Made by a program: the position numbers and the translations under genes. Under the pieces are notes generated by a model. That model had not been told where the DNA came from, searched no databases, and saw nothing but the letters and a program-made list of their open reading frames with translations. From assembly GCA_010015655.1 (NCBI GenBank), contig ML976662.1, positions 1,238,818-1,302,817 on the forward strand: a DNA stretch of 64,000 bases, written 5' to 3'. Below are positions 1-10,844 of this stretch, one piece after another; position 1 is the first letter of the stretch; each line of letters starts with the position of its first letter. The DNA comes from Bimuria novae-zelandiae CBS 107.79 (lineage: Eukaryota; Ascomycota; Dothideomycetes; Pleosporales; Didymosphaeriaceae).

Positions 1-258
1 TCGGTCCCAGTGCCCCTCTCAGCTTCAGTAGCGCCCCCGCGTCCTTTGTCTGACGGACCAATGGGGTGGACTTATACGCCACTTGCCGCCCGATCTGGCA
101 CTCTAGAGTGCTTCCTCCCACCCACGCACTATTCACAGAAGAAGCGCGGCGTCAAGTGGCTTATCGAGCGCGCAGAAAAAGTGAAGGGTTTCTTTAGGCG
201 CGGTCGAGAGTATCTACGCAGCAAGCGTGGGTCTCGGGTGAAGTCTGACTCCCTTTGA
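1..258 (+). CDS. C-terminal end of an unknown small basic protein (partial)
   Basis: The frame is open from the first base of the window to a TGA at 256-258, so this may be the last exon of a gene starting upstream. There is no ATG near the window edge except an internal Met, and no start can be chosen. The last 40 residues are strongly basic (KKRGVKWLIERAEKVKGFF, then Arg/Lys-rich) and could form an amphipathic helix. A similar KGFF-plus-basic-helix segment occurs in the broken ORF at 824-1239, so the two may be related. I recognise no family. It could equally be a chance open frame. Confidence 0.3.
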   Translation, partial: SVPVPLSASVAPPRPLSDGPMGWTYTPLAARSGTLECFLPPTHYSQKKRGVKWLIERAEKVKGFFRRGREYLRSKRGSRVKSDSL

Positions 259-823
259 TTGTTTCAGGGAGTTGTCAAGTCTTGGAGTTTATCAGGTTGA
301 AGCATCTTTTCCAGAAATAGTCTTAGTGAAGCGGCTTCTTTGTTCGCGTTATTTTAAAGCTATTTAACCCCCATGAGGCTCCAGCGTCATTGGATTTGCA
401 AGCGTTACCGAAGCCTTTGTAAAGCATGATCAAGACATTGCGATCTTTAGCTATAATATATCAACCTATTCTTTCCTAATCTTTACTTCCAACAACTGCA
501 TTGACTCAAAAGGCAAAAGACAGACGCTTGCATGAATGCAAACATATATATCAATGAGGTACTAGACTCTCACCTACAAAGAGTGAGTTGTGCATACTCA
601 GACATCCCATCCATGCAATGTTAAGGTACGATATAAGCATTTTCTAGCTATTAAAAGGCTTGCTCAGTGCTCGAATTCCCACCCTGACCCTTCAGCCTTT
701 TAGACATCTCAACTGCAATCTGACCAATCCGCACAGCTCTTGCGCCGTACATATAGAACTACTCTCTACACACAGACCTGGTATCAACTACCTTAATGAG
801 ACGGCATCCACATATCTACTAAG
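259..823. other. Intergenic, nothing recognised
   Basis: About 560 bp of moderately AT-rich sequence without a convincing ORF or RNA gene. It includes short A/T stretches but shows no RIP-like stop density. Confidence 0.5.
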
Positions 824-1239
824 GTGACCGGATCACAACACAAATACGTGAGCTTTGCCGACCTCGGAATCCCTTTCAAGGAGCGCGACACTAACAATGA
901 GGCCCAGACCACCCTACCGACCGAGACGCTGAGCGCGATCGAGGCTCCACGTCAGATTTACGCCCTTCCTCGGCGTGGAGCTCCTTCGTCGGTTGGATGT
1001 CCACCAAGAGTGACGACTGCGAGTATGCTCAGGTCGCTGAGCTGATATATGCTAGCGGTAACAGCGAGAAGAAGAAGAAGTAGAAGGGCTTCTTTGAGCA
1101 GGTCAAGCGCTTCTTCCGGATGTCTGAGAAAGGTGAACGTGATCGGGAGGCTTCGACGAACGAAGCGCTGGAAGATGAAATCAGCTTGTACAACACGCAT
1201 CCAGACATAGGGAACGGCTTGCATCCGCAAGGTTGGTAA
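824..1239 (+). pseudogene. Broken ORF of an unknown small basic protein
   Basis: An open frame from about 824 (no ATG; the frame opens just after an AG and could follow an intron) shifts by one frame around 950-970. It then runs on through KSDDCEYAQVAEL, a KKKK segment and an in-frame TAG at 1081-1083, and continues as KGFFEQVKRFFR to a TAA at 1237-1239. One frameshift and one stop suggest a decayed gene. The alternative is a short intron hiding both. The KGFF-basic helix resembles the end of the ORF at 1-258. The family is not recognised. Composition is like the neighbouring unique DNA, not like the RIP-mutated repeats. Confidence 0.35.
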
Positions 1240-1536
1240 GAGTCGTGCCATTGGGTTTTTGGAATGGTGGGCATTGGGTAGGCCTTTTTTGTATCCTTCA
1301 CCTATAATCTTTGTGGTAGAGGCTTGGTAAAGCTTCGGAAAGGTGTTAAAAGGGTACTGCATGATGCCGGACAATGGAATGCGCAAGACATAGGTGAATC
1401 AATTGATGAATGCACGATATCTTAACGCATAGTATCTCGCATTCCCGTTCCAAGACAATGATATTGAAACAAATTTGAAGACCATTTCTGCTTTTGAGAC
1501 ATGACCATGTGCGCAGTCTTATACGGTTTTAGACAT

Positions 1537-3368
1537 CTAGAATAGCTTCACGGCTTCCATCGATGCTGTTGTCGTAGCGCCCGTGTCGTTGCCCGTCGTG
1601 ACGTTACCCAGTACGGTGCCATTAATATTTGCCTGATCGAGCCAAGTAGCCCGCAAGCTCCAGACGCCTACACTCACGCTTGCGTTTTCATTCAATCCAG
1701 CGACTCTCAGGATCATAAGGTCAAAGGGCTGTGACGGAAAGAAGACGCTGCTCGCGCTAAGCTGGCCGCCGTTCAGGAACACTTCGATGATACTTCTGTC
1801 CACGATACCGGAAATGTTCCAGGAACCGCTGCCATCGTACAATCCCGTTTGTGAGAACTTGTTGTTGAAGTAAGGGTTCGAAGCGAGGCCTTCGGTATTG
1901 CCCCGGTTAAACCAGACGTCCCCCGAGGAGATGAAAGTGCCTCCAGATACCGATTCGCCACTCGCGGATGACATGAAGGTGAAGTTCAGGGTGCCGGTAA
2001 GTGGTGAGTCGTCTGGGAGGCCTGTAACATTGGCTTCGAAGTAGAGCGCTCCAGATTCCACGGCCGAATAGTCTACTGCAACAGTGCCGTTTCCAAGGCT
2101 AGAGTTGGAAGCCAGCTCAGTGTCTACGACTGAGGAGATATTGTAGGGGTAGCTGATCATACTTAATCCAAAACGCTCCAGGTCCGCGATATAGTGACCG
2201 CGAGGTACACTCATGCTGCTCCGGAAGCCTTCTTCTCCGGTAGGCACTACGTTGGTGTATTGCCAGTTGCTCGCCCAGTTGATGCTGACCTGATCCTGAC
2301 CCGAAGGTATGTTGTAAAAGAATTGGCCCGCATAGTTGTCCTTTGCGAAATCCGTCAATCTTGTCTGCGAGTCGAGGGCCTCGAAATGCGTGCCATTGAA
2401 AGTACCTAGGAAGTATTGCGTGATGGAACCTCCAAGCGGAGCACCGGGATTGATTGAGATTAGCATGACCCAGAGAGTGCTTGGTGAATCCTCGGCTTCA
2501 CCACCGCCCACCACAGGGAGCTCGACCATATTAGGGCATTCGTATTGTAGACCAGTGATCCCATAATGGCTGAAGTTGCTTTCAGCCGTCCATTCAATCA
2601 AATTTGGAGATGAGAAAATGCCGACTTCGAAGTCGACGGGGTAAGCAACAACCATGACCCATCTTTCTGTTGCTTCATGCCAGATAACTTTCGGGTCCCG
2701 GAACTGCGTACTGTTGCTTCCGATGACCGGATTGCCAGAGTATTTGATGAAAGAATAGCCATTATCATAAGAATATGCGATCTCCTGCGTCTGTCTCTCG
2801 GGCGTATTGAGGGTGTAGATTGCTACCACACCGTTTGTTTGATTCGGGAAGAAGCCGGAGGTATTGTTGACATCAATGACAGCACTGCCGCTAAAAATAC
2901 CTTCACCCGGTCCACCGGGGAAGATCGCAATCGGTTGATTAGTCCAATTGTACAGATCGTGGCTTGTAGCATGTCCCCAGTGCTGATTACCCGCTACAGT
3001 ATCTGTAGGATTGTCTGAACACTTCTTAGCTAGGGTGCCGATCTCATAGTATATAGTTATTTACACTGATAGTACAGATGATACAAGCCGTCTTGGTCAA
3101 CGAACATCCCGTTAGGGTCGTTCATGAAACCTACAGGCGGACTAAAGTGCACCTGTGGCCGTAACGGGCCTGCATAATTCCCTGGCAGCGGAGTTCCTGT
3201 AGGTACATCCGATTGCGAGTATGCCGATGAGGTTCCAGAAGCTGCTGTCGAGGTATTGGAGGATACTGTGGACGGAGAAGCTGAATTTGTCGAGTCGGAT
3301 GTCTGCGCAATTGCGATGCCCGTCCATAACGAGGCCAGCACTGTCGTAAAGGCCGTAGAAGGATACAT
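1537..3368 (-). CDS. Secreted beta-fructofuranosidase (invertase), GH32
   Basis: Hydrolyses sucrose and related fructosides outside the cell. Model: exon 1 3368-3065, 50-bp intron 3064-3015 (donor GTAAAT, acceptor TTCAG), exon 2 3014-1537, giving 593 aa. Splicing restores the family motif YYQYNPTD across the junction, which fixes the intron. The start at 3368 is chosen because it begins a signal peptide ([20 protein letters not shown]), followed by a 40-residue Ser/Thr-rich linker that is probably O-glycosylated. The GH32 catalytic triad is visible: the nucleophile Asp in MNDPNG (about residue 84), RDP (about 207-209), and the acid/base Glu in ECP (about 260). A C-terminal beta-sandwich domain follows. 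Length is normal for fungal invertases. A TATA-like CATATAAGC lies about 45 bp upstream of the ATG. Inulinase or another fructosidase specificity cannot be excluded by motif alone. Confidence 0.93.
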
Positions 3369-4290
3369 CTTGTCCTGGAGAGGCTCAAGAAAATTTCCTC
3401 TCGGAGAGCCGTGCTTATATGATGTACTGTGCCCTGAGTGGGACTGCGGCAATATTACCTACGATATGACGTCTGCCGCAAGGGGCTGCGTCCTTACCTA
3501 GGTACTCTACGATTTTGACGCCTTGGCCTGCATCGAAAACGAAGCTTACGGCCGACCAATGCTAAATTGTGCGGGGAGATGAAAAATCGCGTCAATTGCC
3601 GCGCGGTCCTTGGGTCTTGATGCGTAGCAGTGCCCGTGCGGAGGTATGCGGAGGTATGATTATGTCGATCTCTGCGAAGCAGTACAGTAACGCTAATACT
3701 CGGGCAAATCATCATCCACGGGAAAGAAAACCTTGCGCGGTTTTACGAAGGTGCCTGGGACAATCGGTGGAATTTTCGGAGGCAAGATTGCAGTTCTATT
3801 CACTACCTAGGCTGGAGGTCGTGATTCAACCCATCTGTGCAAGAGCTCTGCAATCCAACTTGATTCCAAATTGGACAACACTTTGCTCCTGGAACGTACC
3901 ATTGGAAAAGTAATATTCAGGAGGCTGTTCGGAGGTGTCGGAAATCCCGTTGCGGGTTCCTGGGACGTGGGAGGTTTTTCGGTTAAATTAAATCCCAGCC
4001 ACCGACGATGCCCAATTCCCGGGTGCGCTTGCTGCGAAACTGCCCAGTACGGCAGTTTTCAAAATTCGTCGATTATAGGAGGACTAGGCCGTGTGACTCG
4101 CATGCACAGTGTGCGGAGATTGTACAGGTGCATGACAGATAAGCCTAGAGCTTGAGCGACATTGCGACGCGCGCTAGTCGCGACTCCCTGTACTGAATCC
4201 CTCTTTTTTCTTCATCAAATGTGCTGAGCAAAGCCATCGCGTGTTTGCAAACTCATGGCCGCGTCTCTTAGCCCCGACAGCCCGCAAGCG
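3369..4290. other. Invertase promoter side and intergenic DNA
   Basis: Contains the invertase upstream region (TATA-like at 3413-3421 on the minus strand). Several short open frames here lack homology or splice support, and I call no gene. The right edge is the TA target of the transposon at 4293. Confidence 0.5.
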
Positions 4291-4292
4291 TA

Positions 4293-4338
4293 ACGTGATC
4301 CACCAAGCAACGCACGGTCCCAGGCAACGCCCACTTTT
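4293..4338 (+). repeat. Left terminal inverted repeat of pogo copy 1
   Basis: 46 bp starting ACGTGATCCACCAAG and ending CCCACTTTT, identical as reverse complement to 6361-6406. It shows no C-to-T damage although it contains many CpA sites. Confidence 0.95.
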
Positions 4339-4339
4339 A

Positions 4340-5890
4340 CTAAATCTACTATAAACTTTAAAAATTAATATCTCTATAACTATATATAATATAGATGCTG
4401 CGATTGCCGATTTAAAATTATTAAAATTTAAAAATAAACCTAATTATACGTAACTTAAAAAAAACAAGGCGTTAATTAAATAACGCTATTAAAAAGGTAG
4501 CGGGGTATTTAAAGTATATAATAAAATACTAACTTAAAAATATAGCTTCTTAACTACTTATAGAAATTAAAACTTATAAGTTATATAGATAAGCTTTACG
4601 CACGCGAAATATCTTTTATAAAGTAAATAATATAAAATTTTATAGCTTAGATAGCTAAAAAATAAATTAAAAATAAATTTGGTAAATTACCTTTTTAAGT
4701 GTAATAGTATTAAGCTTATAAATTAATAAACTATTTTTATTAACGCCTAGCGCTATCGCACTAATTTAGTTTTTAAATATAACTTTTTTTTAAGCTACGA
4801 AGTAATAAAATTACCTAATATAACGTTAAGCCTTATAATATTTATAATATAAATAAGAAGGGCTTCCTTATTAGAGTACTTACTAAAATAAAGAGAGTCT
4901 TTATATAGCAGTAATACAAGGCAAGACTACGCTAGCAGGTTATCTAAATTAATAATTAATAAGTAAATAATAATAGTTATATATATCTATACTAATAGCA
5001 TAGCCTTATAGCTACGTTAGACTAGATATAAGATACCTAATTATAAGACTTTAACCTAGCTATTTATAAAACCTCTTTTACTTTATTACTAAGTAAATAA
5101 ACTAATAATAATTTAGGCCTTGCGTGGCTTAAATAAGTGTTTAATTAAAAGATAAAGATAAAGCGCTTATATTATTTATTTATTCTTAATAGCTATAAAT
5201 TACACGTTATAATAGATTTTATTAAATATTACGACGAGAACTAAATCCTACTCGCTATACTATCTCCTTATAGTACCTATACGCTTTAGCCGCTTAACGT
5301 CGCGCTTTTTAAGCCTCTCTCGACGGCGTACTCTATAGAGCTCAGTAACTTCATGTATAATTGCCAGGGCATCTCCTCTATCACTAAACGAGACTTCTAC
5401 CGCCTTTTCTACCGCGCCTGGTACACGGCCTTCACAAAATCGAATATCGAGGCGGGATTTGAAGCTACAGGGCTGTCGCCTCTTGACGCAGAGGTAGTAC
5501 TGAAGAGGTTCAAATTAAAAGAGGTAGAGAGCCCTTATCGAGCGAAAGCACTACGTTAGTACTCTTTGCCTCTGACTGGCGCAAGATCGAGCGTTTGCTG
5601 AGGCAGGTAGTGGAGGACGTACACAATTCTCGATCTCGTCAGCTCTCTCAGACGATTTACACTATTGCCATACAAAAGCAGCTACTACAGCACGAAAACG
5701 AGAGGCTTCGTGAAGCTCTTATAAACGAGAAGAAGCGTCGCCAACGTGGAAAACCTCTCCTACTTAAAGCACCGCAGGAATACAATAGTAGCGTAGTTTT
5801 TTTGTCTCCTATAAAGGTTTAACAGGCTCGTGAGCGCCAAGCTTAAAAAGATACTAATAAAGAGGTTTTATAGCTTTAAAAGTTAGAGAA
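4340..5890 (+). pseudogene. Pogo/Fot1 DDE transposase pseudogene (copy 1)
   Basis: Reading the plus strand through many stops gives a recognisable DDE superfamily core around 5190-5350 (IDFIKY, YDEN, then LLAILSPYSTYTL followed by LFKPLSTAYS). Open, well-preserved blocks follow at 5353-5556 (MYNCQGISSITKRDFYRLF, SFRATGLSP-like end) and 5595-5819 (basic coiled C-terminal part). This order and the LxPLD-like segment match the CENP-B/pogo transposases of fungi. CAG/CAA-to-TAG/TAA changes break the N-terminal half beyond reading. The well-preserved island between AT-rich flanks is odd and is discussed as a finding. Confidence 0.8.
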
Positions 5891-6360
5891 GCAAAAGGTA
5901 AAGGAGCTTTAAAAATAAAAATAAAAATAAGCTATACTTAAAAAGAAAGCGTAATTATAACTAATAATAAAAAATTATATTTTTGATAGTATTAAGCTAA
6001 GGCTTATAAGCGTAAGAAGACGAAGACGCGTATTATAAAGTAAATTAAAAAGTAACTTTAATAAGATTTATAAGCTTTTAAAAAGGGTAATAAATAATGT
6101 ATAAAGTCTTTTTACTACTTATAGCACCTCCTACGGCCCCTAGGGCTATTAAGGTAGTTAAGATACTTACTAAAGATATAGGGTCCTTTATACGTAAGGA
6201 AACGTATACTTATAAAATTTAGCTTTTATAGCGTTATTATACCTAATTTATTACTTTTAATTAAATTATCTAGCTCTTTTATTTACTTTTATAAAAATTT
6301 AATATTTAGAGCACCTATATCGCGCTGTAAAGCTTTATATGTTATGTAGCAGGCATCGCT

Positions 6361-6406
6361 AAAAGTGGGCGTTGCCTGGGACCGTGCGTTGCTTGGTGGA
6401 TCACGT
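6361..6406 (-). repeat. Right terminal inverted repeat of pogo copy 1
   Basis: Perfect inverted copy of 4293-4338, followed by TA at 6407-6408. Confidence 0.95.
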
Positions 6407-6624
6407 TAGAAGTCGGAGCGTTGTTTTTCAGGTGGTTCCCGAGCGAACATACGGCCAGATTGCATTCCCGAGTTTAATAGGCACGCAAGCACTGAAATTA
6501 CTGGACGGAATCTTTACTTGACGCGACGTTTATCTCATCACAAACTTTTCATTATTACATTCCCTGTCCTTTCGTATCTGTCCTATCTCTTGTCCAAAAA
6601 CATTGGTAGCGCCATAGAGGAGTT

Positions 6625-8691
6625 ATGTTTGGGTCAACCGGCAGCCGAACAGGCCTTACATTTCGACTCACTATCCTAATTTCGATTTTGTCGATTCTGT
6701 TGTTCACTGTCCCAACAAGAGCAGAATCCAAGGAAGCCCCTTCGAAAACCCCTGCGCCGGTCATCGGAATCGATTTTGGAGACTCATACACTCGCGTGGC
6801 TGTGAAAATCAATGCAACGGTCCGAGTCTTGGCAGATGGCGATGGTGAACGCAGCATTCCCAGCTACGTGGCTTTGACAGAAGAAGCTTTTCTCGTGGGC
6901 AAAGCAGCGAAGGATTACTTGAAAGTACAGCCTGAACGAGTCATCTTTGATTTCAGCAATTTCCTGGGCCAGACGTTCGAGGAGGTCAAAGAGAAGCTGG
7001 AGCGCAAGCCTTACGAAATTTTCGACAATGTTGGTGTACTTACAGTACGGGTTCCCCAGGGCCGCGTTGCCGGCAAGACGGAATATAGCATCGAAGAAGC
7101 TCTTTCAAAGTTTTTCGTAGGAGTCAAATCATTCGTGGAAACAGCTCTGGGTCAAGAGATGAAGGAGGTTGTCTTGCCAGTACCTTCTTATTTTAACGAA
7201 CGCAAAAGGGTATGTTATTTTTCAAGTGCAGACTGTGCTTGAAACTTCCGCTCACAAGTGATAGGCAGCGCTTAAGAATGCTGTCGAACTTGCTGGGTTG
7301 ACGGTCTTGAGAATGCCTACGGCGCCCGTTGTCGCAGCAATGGCGTATGGCTTTGGATTGCAGACTAATGGCCCTATAGAGGCCTACCACATCCTTGTCC
7401 ACGACATCGGAGGACAGAACCACGATGTTTCAGTCCTGGAGTTGGAAGAGGGTGTGTTTGATCTTTTGGGTAATGCGCATACGCATGGCGAAGCAGGTGC
7501 CGCGTTCACGGCCGCAGTGATGGGTCTACTTCTGGAGCAGAACGATGAAGAAGAATTTTTCCACTTGTTCAAGGTATATCACCAATAACGAAACGACGGG
7601 GATAGTTACTGATCTTCCTAGAATTCGAAGGACTTTTTACAATACGACGCAAATTTGGAACAAGCCAAACACGACTTGTTCCATCAGGTAACTGACAAAG
7701 TGGAGATTGACATCCCGGGCTTGAAGGGGACAATTGCACGCTCCGATCTTGTATGTCGAGACCATTTCGACCTTCTGTATTTGTCTAACGTAACGTAGGA
7801 AGACGAAATCATGTCCAATTCCAATCCTGGTGCTCTAATCGAGAAGGCGCTCACCAAAGCTAATCTCACGAATGAAGACATCGACTATGTCATTCTTGTG
7901 GGAGGCTCGAGTAGAATCTCCATTATGCGAGAGGTTGCAGAAGGCTTTTTCGGCACAGCACCTTTCTTCGACTACAATGTGGACCCGGCTGAAGCGGTCG
8001 CGGTTGGTGCTGCCATTCAAGCTCACATACTTAGCGATGACGGAAACTTGCCCCTTCTTAATGTGGAAGTGGTGGGCTCGGCAATAGGTCAGTGGCGTTC
8101 AAAGTCTGTGAATCTGCACTAAATCTATCGCATAGGAGTTCAAACCATTGAGGAACAGGGTACAATCCTCGTAGAAAGTTACTCTATAATCCCGGTTTCT
8201 AGATCAAAAATCTTCACAACTGTGCATGACAGCCAGCAAGAGCTTACCATCCAACTATTTGAGCAGCGGCTCGCAGATGAGATTCCAGAGCGGGTTGAGT
8301 CTGACGATGATCGCTACGAGAGGCGCGTCATAGGAATAATGCGCCTTAGTGAGCTCCCAGCGGCACCACGGGGTAAAGTGAAGGTAAGCTCAATACCTGT
8401 TCTTGTTCATTCTGTGTTGCCCCCGGCTTGCCAACAATGTCAAAAGAATTGACGCAACGCTGTACTTCGAGGCTGACGAACTCTATGCAGATTGAGGTAA
8501 CGCTCGAGATAGACCGCTATTACAATTTGCGCGCCCAAGCATCACATGTCGAAACCGGAAACATCGTCTCTCTTACTCTTGAGAATGGGCCACCATACGG
8601 AGACAAACCTGGTCCAGAAGTGCTGGGCATACCCGAAGGAAGTGAAGTTGCATTAGTCCGGGACGAAGCTGTCAAACACGACGAGCTGTAG
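6625..8691 (+). CDS. Divergent ER-lumenal Hsp70-like protein (BiP-related) with HDEL
   Basis: Six exons: 6625-7209, 7265-7573, 7622-7750, 7799-8087, 8136-8383, 8491-8691, giving 586 aa. All junctions have GT-AG and keep frame, and two restore Hsp70 motifs. The N-terminus is a hydrophobic signal sequence (residues about 12-32) and the last four residues are HDEL, so an ER-lumenal location is likely. The ATPase domain is recognisable but altered: GIDFGDSYT for GIDLGTTYS (about 48-56), HDIGGQN for YDLGGGT (about 241-247), while ILVGGSSRI (about 373-381) and the DPAEAVAVGAA segment are kept. The substrate-binding part is short (about 150 residues) and the helical lid appears missing. By family it would be a chaperone or co-factor of BiP. 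ATP hydrolysis is doubtful given the phosphate-loop changes. A pogo transposon lies just upstream. Confidence 0.82.
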
Positions 8692-9416
8692 CAATTTTTT
8701 TGTTGGCATGCCACCATCAGCGGACACACCGAAGCAATCGGTCACCTCATTCCTTCATAACACGCCTCATCCAGTCGATCGTGCACACATCCTATTCTCT
8801 GACGACCGCGATGCCGTTAACGGATTATTATGTGTCAAAGTCCTCGAGGCTGCACAGAGTTTTTTTCATTGGCTCCACTGCGACAGAATTTCCAGTCAGC
8901 CTAAAAGCTTGGAACGAACCCCGAAAACAAAAGCCTCGTCGACTCCGATACAATACGCAACGCCGAGCTCAACGTTATGAACTCCTATAGGTGCAATTGC
9001 TTCTCGTACGTTCGGAAGGATTGCCAAGTTGCTCAGGTAAGAATTGATACCAAAGCGCGGCTCTCGTCGGCTTAACGCTCATTGGTTGAGTTAGGTGAGT
9101 GTGCGCCACGCCAATGTCACGATGCGACCACGAGCCTCACCAGGCGTGACGTCCAAGTTCTGATGATGCATCAGGGGAATATTCCAGGCGGCAATGACGA
9201 GAAAACTCTAATTTCCATAATGCCTATAAAACCACCACGTCTTCTCCCCTCAAGGCCATCATCAGCACAAGAAAGCATCATCATCACACCACCAATCAAC
9301 ACACCATTCTTATTTTCAACAACACCGCCACACTTCGCTGCGAATAGCATATACTTGATCTCGCCAGTATTTACCAAGCTCAACCAACGGAATCCGACCT
9401 TTCTTCCTCGAACAAC
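8692..9416. promoter_or_regulatory. Intergenic; upstream region of the 80-aa gene
   Basis: No coding region recognised. A TATA-like CTATAAAA at 9224-9231 lies 186 bp upstream of the ATG at 9417, followed by a long CA-rich leader of the kind common before highly expressed fungal genes. A TGACGTCC sequence at about 9147-9154 resembles a bZIP/CRE half-palindrome. Confidence 0.4.
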
Positions 9417-9659
9417 ATGTCTTCGACCACTTCTACCCCGACTTCGTCTGGCTTGAACACACCCGAGCAGACGCGTCCTTCTTCGCCAGTTCACCATGAA
9501 CACTCCCACAGCACGATGAAGAAGCTCTGGAAGGACATAAAGCACCACGTTGCCGAGCACCACCGCAGCGTCAACCAGGCTTATGCCACCTACTACGCCG
9601 CAGGCCACGGGTTCCACGAGCCCACGACACGCGGCCAAGGCAACGTCAGGATTGCATAA
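9417..9659 (+). CDS. Small hypothetical protein, 80 aa
   Basis: Intact single-exon ORF with a good initiation context (caacATGtc), preceded by a TATA-like element and a pyrimidine/CA-rich leader. The N-terminal 30 residues are Ser/Thr/Pro-rich and probably disordered. A His-rich basic stretch follows (HHEHSHSTMKKLWKDIKHHV), then a segment with Tyr/Ala (QAYATYYAAGHGFHEP). No signal peptide or membrane helix is visible. The His clusters could bind metal, but that is only a suggestion. I do not recognise the family. The gene looks real from its codon pattern and upstream signals, and function is unknown. Confidence 0.65.
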   Translation: MSSTTSTPTSSGLNTPEQTRPSSPVHHEHSHSTMKKLWKDIKHHVAEHHRSVNQAYATYYAAGHGFHEPTTRGQGNVRIA

Positions 9660-10844
9660 ATGTCACCTTGTGAAATGATTAAATTCAACGACTCACAACT
9701 TCTCGGTCGACCAAAAATGGATGAGCGGTGGTAGAGACAGGATGGAGGACCTTGGGGGAAACGATTCGAGACGAGGATGACGAAGATGGAACGACCAAAA
9801 GTGCTTTTTCGACGCGAGATACCACTCTGTTATTGCGATCTGGAGGGTCCTGCAGGCTTGCAGGTTCGCGGCAATATCGTATAATGTTTAATCAAATCAA
9901 CCATTTTCCTATGCCGATTCCCACTTCTCTTGTCTTTGCTTGCAGATCACACACAGAGGTCCGGATCTAGTCTTCCCATAAAGTATTCCTGTTGCCAATC
10001 GTGGTGGCCTCTCTGGTTCTCGCATCGCCAGCGCAATCCAGTTTTTGTTGAAAGTCGGTTTAAGCAGGTAGAGGTCACCTCCCGCGTCCTATCCGACATC
10101 TCGTCCTCGAAAATATCTAGTCCTGTTAATCAACGATGCTATAACACCTACATGGATGTTATCAAAATTCTCTCAGACTTGTTCTATCGACATTCGGATT
10201 GAAAGTGGGATGAGCGCGTGGAGGAGCACTTGCAGTGTGGGCGTTTGTGCCGTAGCTGAGGAGACTACCTATGGTACTAAGCCTTTCTGTCTAGCGCCGA
10301 ATGGCAGGCGGACTCCCGAGCCATGCTAACGTCTAATCTCCTGCCTATTCTTAAGTCATCTGGAGCAACAGTGTCTTTTGTCCATGGACAGGAGATTTTC
10401 TCTCCACGCAATCGCATTCCGGATGGTTGGCGCTTCTCCAGGAGCGCGAAGACATTTGGAATGCATAATCGCGAAGCGACGCTACACGGACTCGCGATTG
10501 TGCGAACAGTACAGGGAACAAAAATGAGCAGCTCGTTCAAAAAGTGCCGGAGTATCGAGCAGGCGATGCATAGCCGACGGGGAATTAACATCAAAACGAG
10601 GGGTGTAGCTGCAGGAGTAGCAAAGTATCAGCGCTCGGCGTTGACTCAGCCTTGTGGTCTTTCTTTCCTTCCTCTAGTTCTCCTTCTCAGCCTTTCCTAC
10701 ATTTTCTCCTCTGGTGGCAAGCTTTACTCTGCCTTAATCAGAGACATTCAAGGAGCTTCGAGACAGTATCGCATACGCGCCATGGAATAAAGAAATGTCC
10801 GACAGTCCCATTAGTTCAGACCTTTAATCCAGACAGCCTCAGCC
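9660..10844. other. Intergenic, no supported gene
   Basis: About 1.2 kb. A 155-codon open frame at 10323-10790 has an ATG but no recognisable domain and a hydrophobic patch only near its end. I do not call it. The right end is the upstream region of the HET pseudogene. Confidence 0.45.

Larger units (their letters stand above)
4293..6406 (+). mobile_element. Fot1/pogo-type DNA transposon, RIP-degraded (copy 1)
   Basis: A 2114-bp element bounded by perfect 46-bp terminal inverted repeats beginning ACGTGATCCACC and flanked by TA on both sides (4291-4292 and 6407-6408), the Tc1/mariner/pogo target duplication. The interior is extremely AT-rich with stops in all frames, typical of RIP, but a stretch at about 5340-5800 kept normal composition and encodes the end of a DDE transposase. 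It sits 219 bp upstream of the start codon of the Hsp70-like gene at 6625, so it may separate that gene from its promoter. It cannot be autonomous, but intact ends could still be mobilised in trans. Confidence 0.92.

Noticed and set aside
10323..10790. 155-codon open frame upstream of the HET pseudogene
   Set aside because: No recognisable domain and no supporting splice or promoter signals; likely chance.
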